In this document: piece by piece, positions 56,491 through 64,000 of the stretch
Layout: every line of letters starts with the position of its first letter
How positions within the stretch are numbered: position 1 is the first letter of the stretch
Notes under the pieces: model-generated
Told to the model about the DNA's origin: nothing
Database searches by the model: none
Seen by the model: the letters and a program-made list of their open reading frames with translations, nothing else
Source: Leekyejoonella antrihumi
GTDB taxonomy: Bacteria; Actinomycetota; Actinomycetes; Actinomycetales; Dermatophilaceae
Length of the DNA: 64,000 nucleotides
Reading direction: 5' to 3'
Assembly (NCBI RefSeq): GCF_007845645.1
Contig: NZ_VCQV01000001.1
Coordinates: 62,001 to 126,000 of the forward strand
Program-made: the position numbers and the translations under genes

Positions 56491-59028
56491 TCAGTCCAGG
56501 CGGTTCAGGCCGAGGACCACGATGACCGCCTGCCCTGCGTCGTCGCAGGCCGGCAGGTCGATCTGCGCATCAATGCCCCAGTCGCGGTTGTCGTCCGGAT
56601 CGTCGATGACCTGGCGGACCTCCCACAGGTCCTTCGACTCCTTGATCCGCAGATGGGCCGGCCCCCGGGCTCGTGCGCCCGTGCCGATCTCGGGGTGCTC
56701 GGCGAAGTAGACGTCGAGGTCCTCCATCCAGGCAGCCTCGTCCATGACGATCTCGGTCGGCGGCTCGGTCGACTCTGCGGTGGCGCGATCCAGTGCGGCA
56801 AGACCGGCGATGTCCCGGCGGGCGGCCAGCTGGACGCGGCGGAACATCGCGTTACGCACCTGCACCCGGAATGCGCGAAGGTTGCCGGTGACCGGTCGCG
56901 GAGCGGGCGGCACGACGTCCGGGCCGGCAACGTGGCGGGTCGGATCGATCAGCTCCTCCCACTCGTCCAGCAGGCTGGAGTCGGTCTGGCGGATCAGCTC
57001 ACCCAGCCACTCGATCAGGTCGGTGAGCTCCTCGGACTTGCGTGAGTCCGGCACGGTCTGGCGCAGCGTGCGGTAGGCATCGGTCAGGTATCGCAGGACG
57101 ATCCCCTCGGAGCGGTTCAGCTCGTACTGCTTGACCAGATCGCCGAACGTCCAGGCGTTCTCGTACATCTCGCGGACCACCGACTTCGGCGACAGAGCGT
57201 TCTCCCCCACCCACGGCTGGGTGCTGCGATAGGTCTCGAATGTCGCCTCGAGCAGCTCGTGCAGCGGTTTCGGCCAGGTGACCTCCTCCAGCAGCTCCAT
57301 CCGCTCGTCGTACTCGATCCCCTCGGACTTCATCTCCGCGATCGCCTCGCCACGCGCCTTGTGCTGCTGCGCACGCAGGATCGGCCGAGGGTCCTCGAGG
57401 ATCGACTCGATCACGGAGACCACATCGACCGTGTAGGTGTCCGACTCCGGGTCGAGGACATCGAGCACCGCGAGTGCGAACGGCGACAGGGGCTGGTTCA
57501 GCGCAAAGTTCTCCTGCAGCTCACCGACGAGTCGCACCTGTCGACCGGTCTCATCGGGGGTGTCGAGCCGCTGCACGACTCCCGCGGTCAGCAACTCCCG
57601 GGAGAGCGTGATCGCGCGTCTCGCCAGTCGTGCTTGGCGGCGGGTGTCCTCGTGGTTGTCGCGCAGCAGCTTTCGCACGGCCGCAAACGGGTCCCCCTGA
57701 CGGGCAACCAGGTTGAGCAACATCGAGTGGGTAATCCGCATACGCGACTGGAGCGTCTCAGGGTCGGAGGCGACGAGCCGGTCGAAGGTCTCCTCCGACC
57801 AGTTGACGAAGCCCTCGGGCGGCTTCTTGCGCTGCACCTTGCGCTGCTTCTTCGGGTCGTCACCGGCCTTGGTCAGCGCCCGGTGGTTCTCGACCACATG
57901 CTCCGGTGCCTGCACGACCACCGTGCCGCTGGTGTCGAACCCTGCGCGTCCGGCCCGCCCGGCGATCTGGTGGAACTCCCGCGCCTTCAGCAACCGCTGC
58001 CGGGTGCCGTCGAACTTGGTCAGTCCGGTGAACACCACGGTGCGGATCGGGATGTTGATCCCCACCCCGAGCGTGTCGGTGCCACAGATCACCTTGAGCA
58101 GGCCCTGGGCCGCAAGCGTCTCGACCAGGCGACGATATTTCGGCAGCATTCCGGCGTGGTGCACGCCAATCCCGTGCCGCACCAGCCGGTTCAGCGTTTT
58201 GCCGAACCCTGCGCTGAAACGGAACCCGGAGATCAGCTCGCCGATCCGCGCCTTCTCGTCCTTGCTGCATACGTTGAGGCTCATCAGGGCCTGCGCCCGC
58301 TCGAGCGCTGAGGCCTGCGTGAAGTGCACGACGTAGACCGGCGCCTGGTGTGTGGTCAGCAGCTCTTCGAGCGTCTCGTGCAGCGGCAACAGGGCCCACT
58401 CGAACGACAGCGGCACCGGCCGCTCGGCGGTCGCCACCGTCCTCGTGTCCCGGCCGGTTCGCCGAGTCAGGTCCTCCTCGAAGACGGACACGTCACCCAG
58501 GGTGGCCGACATCAGGACGAACTGGGCCTGGGGCAGCTCCAGCAGCGGCACCTGCCAGGCCCACCCGCGGTCCGGCTCGGAGTAGAAGTGGAACTCGTCC
58601 ATGATCACCATGCCGACATCGGCGGCCTTGCCCTCCCGGAGCGCGATGTTGGCGAGAATCTCCGCGGTGCAGCAGATGATCGGGGCGTCCGCGTTGACGG
58701 CCGCATCACCGGTGAGCATGCCGACGTTGTCCGCTCCGAAGATCTCGCAGAGGGTGAAGAACTTCTCCGAGACCAGCGCCTTGATCGGCGCGGTGTAGAA
58801 GCTGACCCGGTCGTCCGCGAGCGCGGCGAAGTGGGCCGCGGTGGCGACCATCGACTTGCCGGACCCGGTAGGCGTCGCCAGGATCACGTTGGCGCCGCTG
58901 AGGATCTCGATGATCGCGTCGTCCTGATGCGGGTAGAGGCGCAGCCCCTGACCCTCGACCCACCCGGTGAACTCGGCATACAGCTGGTCTGCGTCGGCGG
59001 TGGGCGGGAGTCGATCGGCGAGGTTCAT
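56491..59028 (-). CDS. DExH-box (Ski2/Mtr4-like) helicase with DUF3516
   Basis: 845 residues. Superfamily 2 motifs: I ATPTGSGKS, II MDEFHFYSEPDRGWAWQVPL (DEFH with the typical following block), III SATLGD, and VI QIAGRAGRAGF. The C-terminal half matches the actinobacterial DUF3516 extension. Likely an ATP-dependent RNA helicase in RNA turnover or ribosome-related processes; the exact role is unknown. The ATG at 59028 gives MNLADRLPPTADADQLYAEF. Its 3' end lies beside palindrome R5. Confidence 0.9.
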   Translation of the reverse strand: MNLADRLPPTADADQLYAEFTGWVEGQGLRLYPHQDDAIIEILSGANVILATPTGSGKSMVATAAHFAALADDRVSFYTAPIKALVSEKFFTLCEIFGADNVGMLTGDAAVNADAPIICCTAEILANIALREGKAADVGMVIMDEFHFYSEPDRGWAWQVPLLELPQAQFVLMSATLGDVSVFEEDLTRRTGRDTRTVATAERPVPLSFEWALLPLHETLEELLTTHQAPVYVVHFTQASALERAQALMSLNVCSKDEKARIGELISGFRFSAGFGKTLNRLVRHGIGVHHAGMLPKYRRLVETLAAQGLLKVICGTDTLGVGINIPIRTVVFTGLTKFDGTRQRLLKAREFHQIAGRAGRAGFDTSGTVVVQAPEHVVENHRALTKAGDDPKKQRKVQRKKPPEGFVNWSEETFDRLVASDPETLQSRMRITHSMLLNLVARQGDPFAAVRKLLRDNHEDTRRQARLARRAITLSRELLTAGVVQRLDTPDETGRQVRLVGELQENFALNQPLSPFALAVLDVLDPESDTYTVDVVSVIESILEDPRPILRAQQHKARGEAIAEMKSEGIEYDERMELLEEVTWPKPLHELLEATFETYRSTQPWVGENALSPKSVVREMYENAWTFGDLVKQYELNRSEGIVLRYLTDAYRTLRQTVPDSRKSEELTDLIEWLGELIRQTDSSLLDEWEELIDPTRHVAGPDVVPPAPRPVTGNLRAFRVQVRNAMFRRVQLAARRDIAGLAALDRATAESTEPPTEIVMDEAAWMEDLDVYFAEHPEIGTGARARGPAHLRIKESKDLWEVRQVIDDPDDNRDWGIDAQIDLPACDDAGQAVIVVLGLNRLD

Positions 59029-59065
59029 GGTGCAGCCATCCTCGCAAACGGCGCTCGGTCGATCG

Positions 59066-60763
59066 CTACGAGATGCCCGGTGACTCCGTGTCGCGCGCTG
59101 CTGCCGCCGCCTGCTCCTCGAGCTCGACCTTGCGGATCTTGCCGGTCGCCGTCATCGGGAAGTCCTCGACCACCACGACCACAGGCACCTTGTAGGTCGC
59201 CATCGAGTCGGTCGCATACGCGTGCAGCTCGGTCGTCGTGACGTTGGCGCCGGGCGCCAGCGTGACGAAGGCGACCGGCTGCTGACCTCTGTCGGGGTGT
59301 GGCGCTGGGACCACTGCAACCGAGCGCACCTGGGGATGCCGGGACAGGATCATCTCGACCTCGGCCGGGAAGACGCTCATGCCCTTGACCTTGATCATCT
59401 CCTTGCGCCGGCCGAGATAGTGCAAGCAGCCGGCCTCGTCCAGACGACCGCTGTCACCGGTCTGCAACCAGCCATCCCGCAGCTGCTCCGCTGTCGCGGC
59501 CGGGTTGTTCCAGTAGCCCGTGATCACCGACGGGCTGCGCAGAATGATCTGCCCGTCTTCCCCGATCGGAAGCGGACTGCCCGTCTCCCAGTCGACGACG
59601 AGCACGTCGGTGCCGGGGACCGGAACCCCACAGAAGACCGGCTCCTCGTGCAGGTCACGGTCATTCGCGGACATTCGGTACGGGCTCGCGTCCATCGTGT
59701 GGGTCTCGGTCATTCCGTATGCCGCCTCACGCAGCACCGAGCGCGCTCCTACGGCATCGATCCACCGCGAGCGCACCTGCGAGTCCAGCTTGCGCACGAA
59801 GGACACTGCCATCGGGTCTTCCAGCGAGCTGAGGTCGTAGTCGCCGAGGTCGCTGCGGTCGAGCAGCTCAAGATAGTTCTCGACCGTGCCCACCATCGCC
59901 GTGGCGTGCTGGCTGTCGATCAGCTGCAACGCCTGCTGTGCGTTCCATCGCGGCATCAGCACCGACGTGCCGCCAAGGACCAGGGGCAGCAGAATGCCCA
60001 GGTCCTCGCCGGCGATCCAAAAGATCGGCAGATAGCAGAGCGCGACGAATCCGGTGTCTTGCGTCTGCGCGGTCGCGCCCGCTGCGGTCGCCGCGGTGTA
60101 GAGCATGTGCCGCTGCGTGTGCTGACATCCCTTGGGCAGGCCGGTCGTCCCGCCGGTGTAGTTCAGTGCAGCCAGTGCGTCGAGATCCGCCAGGTCATCG
60201 TTAACCGGATCGCCTTGCAGCAGAGTCGACCACAACACCTGATCCGAGGGTCGCGCTCCAGCACCACCGGCTCCCTCCGCCATGGTGGTGACCACGACCC
60301 GGTGCACCGCGCAGTCGCCACGCACCGCGTTCACGAGCGGCAGCAGATCGTCCAGCGTCACGACGACTGATGCACCACTGTCCGCCAGCTCGTGCTGCAG
60401 CTCGGTCTCCTTGAACATCGGGTTGACCGGGACGTGCACCGCGCCCAGCCGCAGGACGGCCATCATCGCGATGACGAACTGTGGGCAGTTCGGCAGGTGT
60501 ATGGCGACTCGGTCCCCCGGGCGCACCCCGAGTAAGCGCAACCCGCCTGCCGCACGCGAGATCTCGCCTTCGAGCTCGCTGTAGGTGATCGTGCGCCCTT
60601 CGAACACGACGGCAGCCTGGTCCGGCCGGTGGGTGGCCCAGTGCGCGACGTGCGCCGGGATGGTCAGTTCTCCGAGGGGGTAGCGCACCTGTCGTGGAGT
60701 TCCCGGTGGCCGGGATCGCTCCTGTCGCGACCGCAGGTCGACAAGGTGTGCGTCAAAGGTCAT
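59066..60763 (-). CDS. AMP-dependent acyl-CoA synthetase/ligase
   Basis: 565 residues, ANL superfamily. Motifs: P-loop NYTGGTTGLPKG, YGMTET, LQTGDSGRLDE, hinge GRRKEMIKVKGMSVFPAEVE and the catalytic Lys in TATGKIRKVEL. It activates a carboxylic acid to acyl-AMP and then acyl-CoA. The start ATG at 60763 (MTFDAHLVDLRSR) has AGGAG 6 nt upstream; an in-frame ATG at 60778 is less well placed. It lies 20 bp downstream of the carboxylase gene, so the two probably act in sequence on the same acid. Confidence 0.9.
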   Translation of the reverse strand: MTFDAHLVDLRSRQERSRPPGTPRQVRYPLGELTIPAHVAHWATHRPDQAAVVFEGRTITYSELEGEISRAAGGLRLLGVRPGDRVAIHLPNCPQFVIAMMAVLRLGAVHVPVNPMFKETELQHELADSGASVVVTLDDLLPLVNAVRGDCAVHRVVVTTMAEGAGGAGARPSDQVLWSTLLQGDPVNDDLADLDALAALNYTGGTTGLPKGCQHTQRHMLYTAATAAGATAQTQDTGFVALCYLPIFWIAGEDLGILLPLVLGGTSVLMPRWNAQQALQLIDSQHATAMVGTVENYLELLDRSDLGDYDLSSLEDPMAVSFVRKLDSQVRSRWIDAVGARSVLREAAYGMTETHTMDASPYRMSANDRDLHEEPVFCGVPVPGTDVLVVDWETGSPLPIGEDGQIILRSPSVITGYWNNPAATAEQLRDGWLQTGDSGRLDEAGCLHYLGRRKEMIKVKGMSVFPAEVEMILSRHPQVRSVAVVPAPHPDRGQQPVAFVTLAPGANVTTTELHAYATDSMATYKVPVVVVVEDFPMTATGKIRKVELEEQAAAAARDTESPGIS

Positions 60764-60783
60764 CAGATCTCCTGTCATCGGCT

Positions 60784-63700
60784 CTACCAGGTGTCCAGGT
60801 AGCCGCGCTGCGACGGTGTGACGCTGTGCTGGCTCCCGAGAGCGTCGACGACCCAACGTCGGGTGTCGGCCGGGTCGATGACATCGTCGAGCTCAAAGGC
60901 CTGAGCCGCATTGGTGGCTCTGCCCTGCTCGTAGGCGGCAGCGACAAGCTCCTCGAACAGCTGCTGCCGGGCAGTCTCGTCGACCGCGGCCTCCAGCTCA
61001 CGGCGATAGCCGAGACGCACCGCGCCTTCGAGGCCCATCCCGCCGATCTCGCCGGTCGGCCAGGCGATTGTGGCGAGTGGGCTGTGGAAGCTGCCACCGG
61101 CCATCGCCTGGGCGCCGAGCCCGTAGCCCTTACGCACGACCACGGTGACAAGTGGTACCTGCAGGTGCGCTCCAGCGACAAAGAGTCGAGCGAAATGACG
61201 CACCGTCGCGGTCCGTTCGGCATCCGGGCCCACCATGAAACCGGGAGTGTCGCAGAGCGACACGAGCGGCAGTCCGTGCGCGTTGCAGAGGAGGATGAAG
61301 CGGGCGAGCTTGTCGGCGGCGTCGGCGTCGATCGCCCCGCCGAGGTGCATCGGGTTGTTCGCGATGATGCCGACCGATCGGCCTTCCAGTCGGGCGAGTG
61401 CCGTCACGGCGCCCATTCCGAAGCCGGCGCGCAGCTCCAGGACCGAGTCCGTGTCGGCGACGAGGTCGACAAGTCTGCTCACGTCATACGGTCGACGCCG
61501 GTTCTCGGGCACGATGTGCCGCAGCTCGCGGGGGTCGCCGGCCTGCCAGGATGATCGACTCCCTTGGAAGTAGGACAGGTAACGCTTGGCGACGTCGACT
61601 GCCTGGGCTTCGTCGTCGACCAGCGCGTCGATGACCCCCGACGACTGCTGCACGTCACTCGGACCGATGTCCTCCGGGCGGAACACCCCGAGGCCGCCGC
61701 CCTCGATCATGGCCGGACCGCCCATGCCGATGTTGGCGTCCCGTGTCGCGATGACGACGTCGCAGCATCCGAGCAACGCGGCGTTGCCGGCGAAGCATCT
61801 GCCGGACGCGATGCCGATGGTAGGCACCTGGCCGGCCAATCGGCCCATCTTGGCGAAGGTCTCGACATCGAGAGCGGAGACCGCCGTGGTGTCGGTGTCT
61901 CCGGGGCGCCCGCCGCCGCCTTCTGCAAAGAGCACCACGGGGATGCCCCGCCGGTGCGCGAGATCGAGCATTCGATCCGTCTTGCGATGGCTCAGATAGC
62001 CCTGCGTGCCCGCGAGCACCGTGTAGTCGTAGGCAAGGACCGCGCAGGCGGCTGCCCGGTCACCGAACGTCTGGGCGCCGATCATGCCTATTCCGGTGAC
62101 AATGCCGTCGGCCGGTGTGCGCTCGACGAGGTCGTCGACAGATCGCCGGAGGCGCTGTGCGGCGATCGTCAGCGCGCCGTACTCGTGGAAGCTGTCGTCA
62201 TCGAGCAGGTCCGAGATGTTCTCCCGCGCGGTTCGGTGTCCGAAGCGATGTCGCTTCTCGACCGCCTCGGGGCGCGCCTCGTCGAGTGTCGGGCGGTGGC
62301 GGTCACGGACGTGCTGCAGGTCCGGGCGGACCCGGTCGAGGTCGATGACCTCGTCGGTGGCGGCGCCGAGGTCTGCGGTCTGGTCGACCTTGAGCCCGAC
62401 CAGGAGTCGGCCGACCTCGACGCTGTCACCGGGCTCGACGGCCACCCGATGGACCACGCCGCCGGCCACGGCTGTGACGGGGTGCTCCATCTTCATCGCC
62501 TCGAGCACCAGGAGCTCCTGGCCCGGGGCCACCAGGTCTCCCGGTGCCACGCCTACCGACACCACCGTGGCCGGCAGGTGGGCATGGAGGAGCGCAGGGT
62601 CCGAGTCACCCGAGCTCACCGGGCCATCGGCATCGGCGGCCTGCCGCGACGCGCCGAGGATCTCGGCCAGGTGTTCTTCGACGAACGTCGTCGTTGCGTG
62701 CCCGGCCGCCACCTCGGGTCGAGCCAGGATCGCCTGCACCAGTGCGATGCTGGTCTCCACACCCTCGAGGGCAGCCTCGTCGAGCGCCCGCCACGAGTGC
62801 GCGAGCGCGGCCGCGAGGTCCGACCCGGGGTCGTGGGTGATCACTTTGGCAAGGAGGGAGTCGAACGCCCCGGTCACCCTCGTGCCGCGCACAAGCGCGG
62901 CGTCGACCCGAGTGCCAGGACCCGTCGGCGGGACCCACTCGGTGACCTCACCGACCGTCGGCACGACGTCGCCATCGTCTTGAACATGAACGGCACTGAT
63001 GCGGGACTGTACGGCAATACCGCGTTGCTCGACCGGGTCGCTCAGCCCGAGATCGCGCAGGGACCGCCCGTCCGCGACCCTCAGCTGGAGAGCCACGAGA
63101 TCGAGGCCGGTGACCTCTTCGGTGACCGTATGTTCCACCTGAACACGGGGGTTGGCCTCAAGGAACGCGAATCGATCTCTGGTCACGAGGAACTCGAAAG
63201 TCCCCAGCCCTGCGTATCCGACATCTGCCGCGATGCGCGTCGCGGCCTCAGCGAGCGCTCGACGAGTTTCCGAGGGAACCGTGAGCGCGGGCGCGATCTC
63301 GATGACCTTCTGGCGGCGGATCTGGATCGAGCAGTCACGGTCACCGACCGCGAGGACCGCCGACCCGTCTCCAATGACCTGCACCTCGATGTGCCGAGCG
63401 TGCGGGAGGTACTCCTCCACGTAGACCCGGTCGTCACCGAATGCGCGCTGCGCCTCGGACGCCGCGCGTCGCAGCGCTCTAGCCAGCCCCTCGGGCCTTG
63501 TGACCATGCGAATGCCGCGGCCGCCACCTCCGGCAACGGCCTTGACCACCACGGACCCCTCGGGCCCAAGGCCGGCCATCAACGACTGGGCCGCCTCCAC
63601 CTCGCCGGTCGCGGCTCCGAGCACGGGGACCCCAAGACGTTCCGCCAGCGCGCGTGCCTCGGTCTTGTCGCCCAGCGTCCGCAGGGCGGTGATGCTGGGC

Positions 63701-64000
63701 CCGACGAAGGTGATCCCGGCGTCGGCGCACGCCTGCGCCAGCGCGGGCGACTCGCTCAGGAACCCGTAGCCCGGATGCAGCGCGTCGGCGCCGGCCCGCT
63801 GCGCCGCGGCGACGATCCCGGCGACGTCCAGGTAGGCAGTGGCACCGGATCCGGAAAGGTCGACGACCGTGTCGGCGAATCGGATGTGAGGCACTTCGAA
63901 CTCATCGCGGGTCCGCACGGCCACCGTCGGGATGCGCAGCGAGGCCGCGGCACGGCATACCCGGATCGCGATCTCGCCGCGGTTCGCCACCAGGAGACGG
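60784..64000 (-). CDS. Single-chain acyl-CoA carboxylase (BC-BCCP-CT), 5' end cut by window edge
   Basis: At least 1071 residues remain; the frame is open to the right edge and the last bases read RLLVANRGEIAIR, so only a few N-terminal codons are missing. Biotin carboxylase (about 1-445) has VVKAVAGGGGRGIRM and FLEANPRVQVEH. The BCCP biotinyl domain has VLEAMKMEHPV with the biotin Lys near residue 500. The carboxyltransferase (about 590-1070) has FAEGGGGRPGDTD and GLPLVSLCDTPGFMVG. The three-in-one layout matches the long-chain acyl-CoA carboxylase class rather than split AccA/AccD systems. It is followed by an acyl-CoA synthetase. Confidence 0.93.
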   Translation of the reverse strand, partial: RLLVANRGEIAIRVCRAAASLRIPTVAVRTRDEFEVPHIRFADTVVDLSGSGATAYLDVAGIVAAAQRAGADALHPGYGFLSESPALAQACADAGITFVGPSITALRTLGDKTEARALAERLGVPVLGAATGEVEAAQSLMAGLGPEGSVVVKAVAGGGGRGIRMVTRPEGLARALRRAASEAQRAFGDDRVYVEEYLPHARHIEVQVIGDGSAVLAVGDRDCSIQIRRQKVIEIAPALTVPSETRRALAEAATRIAADVGYAGLGTFEFLVTRDRFAFLEANPRVQVEHTVTEEVTGLDLVALQLRVADGRSLRDLGLSDPVEQRGIAVQSRISAVHVQDDGDVVPTVGEVTEWVPPTGPGTRVDAALVRGTRVTGAFDSLLAKVITHDPGSDLAAALAHSWRALDEAALEGVETSIALVQAILARPEVAAGHATTTFVEEHLAEILGASRQAADADGPVSSGDSDPALLHAHLPATVVSVGVAPGDLVAPGQELLVLEAMKMEHPVTAVAGGVVHRVAVEPGDSVEVGRLLVGLKVDQTADLGAATDEVIDLDRVRPDLQHVRDRHRPTLDEARPEAVEKRHRFGHRTARENISDLLDDDSFHEYGALTIAAQRLRRSVDDLVERTPADGIVTGIGMIGAQTFGDRAAACAVLAYDYTVLAGTQGYLSHRKTDRMLDLAHRRGIPVVLFAEGGGGRPGDTDTTAVSALDVETFAKMGRLAGQVPTIGIASGRCFAGNAALLGCCDVVIATRDANIGMGGPAMIEGGGLGVFRPEDIGPSDVQQSSGVIDALVDDEAQAVDVAKRYLSYFQGSRSSWQAGDPRELRHIVPENRRRPYDVSRLVDLVADTDSVLELRAGFGMGAVTALARLEGRSVGIIANNPMHLGGAIDADAADKLARFILLCNAHGLPLVSLCDTPGFMVGPDAERTATVRHFARLFVAGAHLQVPLVTVVVRKGYGLGAQAMAGGSFHSPLATIAWPTGEIGGMGLEGAVRLGYRRELEAAVDETARQQLFEELVAAAYEQGRATNAAQAFELDDVIDPADTRRWVVDALGSQHSVTPSQRGYLDTW

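Overview
This 64 kb window is chromosomal DNA from a high-GC actinobacterium. The lineage evidence is mycothiol synthase MshD, a GlnR-type orphan regulator, a MutT1-type Nudix/phosphatase fusion next to polyphosphate kinase, a FAS-like dehydratase/FabG4/thiolase cluster, and many genes with no Shine-Dalgarno but a TANNNT box 6-8 nt before the start codon (leaderless pattern). Gene order resembles Mycobacterium and Micrococcales (recalled, not searched). A Micrococcales member of the Dermacoccaceae/Intrasporangiaceae type is my best guess. I see no rRNA, prophage, transposase or CRISPR. Nearly everything is core genome, with one defence-like or selfish accessory gene and several intergenic repeat families.

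Layout. 0-5 kb: 3' part of an APC permease (cut by the left edge), then a leftward chain of overlapping genes: DUF2516 membrane protein, alpha/beta hydrolase, zinc alcohol dehydrogenase and manA. 5-14.8 kb: a tricorn-type protease, asparaginase, an HbhA-like Lys-tailed protein with its XRE neighbour, YgfZ, an LCP cell-wall ligase, a nitrobindin-like protein, a membrane protein and a MoaD-like protein. 14.8-24.6 kb: glnR-mshD-ppk-mutT1-phoU-pstSCAB on the plus strand, a nitrogen/phosphate block with a clear PHO box before pstS. 24.8-41.2 kb, minus strand: tRNA-Trp-secE-nusG-rplK-rplA, then (glutathione peroxidase) rplJ-rplL, a fused ABC exporter, and rpoB-rpoC. 41.4-46.6 kb: an adenosine deaminase-like gene, an AbiEi/DUF559-like nuclease gene bracketed by repeats, murB, two MaoC dehydratases, rpmG, tRNA-Met and tRNA-Thr. 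46.7-53.1 kb: a fatty-acid cluster (HtdX-like, FabG4-like, thiolase; divergent TetR and acyl-CoA oxidase-like). 53-64 kb: GntP permease, DMT transporter, a conserved hypothetical, a DUF3516 DExH helicase, an acyl-CoA synthetase and a single-chain biotin-dependent acyl-CoA carboxylase cut by the right edge.

The most unusual feature is outside the genes. Five 56-77 bp nested palindromes sit directly 3' of genes. They are built from a repeated unit, CCGAGNGGCATAC or CCGAGTGGAGNAN, all in the same orientation, and two of them flank the AbiEi/DUF559-like gene. The core word GGCATAC/GTATGCC also recurs through coding DNA in different reading frames, sometimes with otherwise unfavoured codons. It also forms a 16-bp hairpin between rpoB and rpoC. 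A dispersed repeat system, possibly REPtron-like or uptake-word-like, is therefore the best candidate here for something undescribed. Its function is inference.
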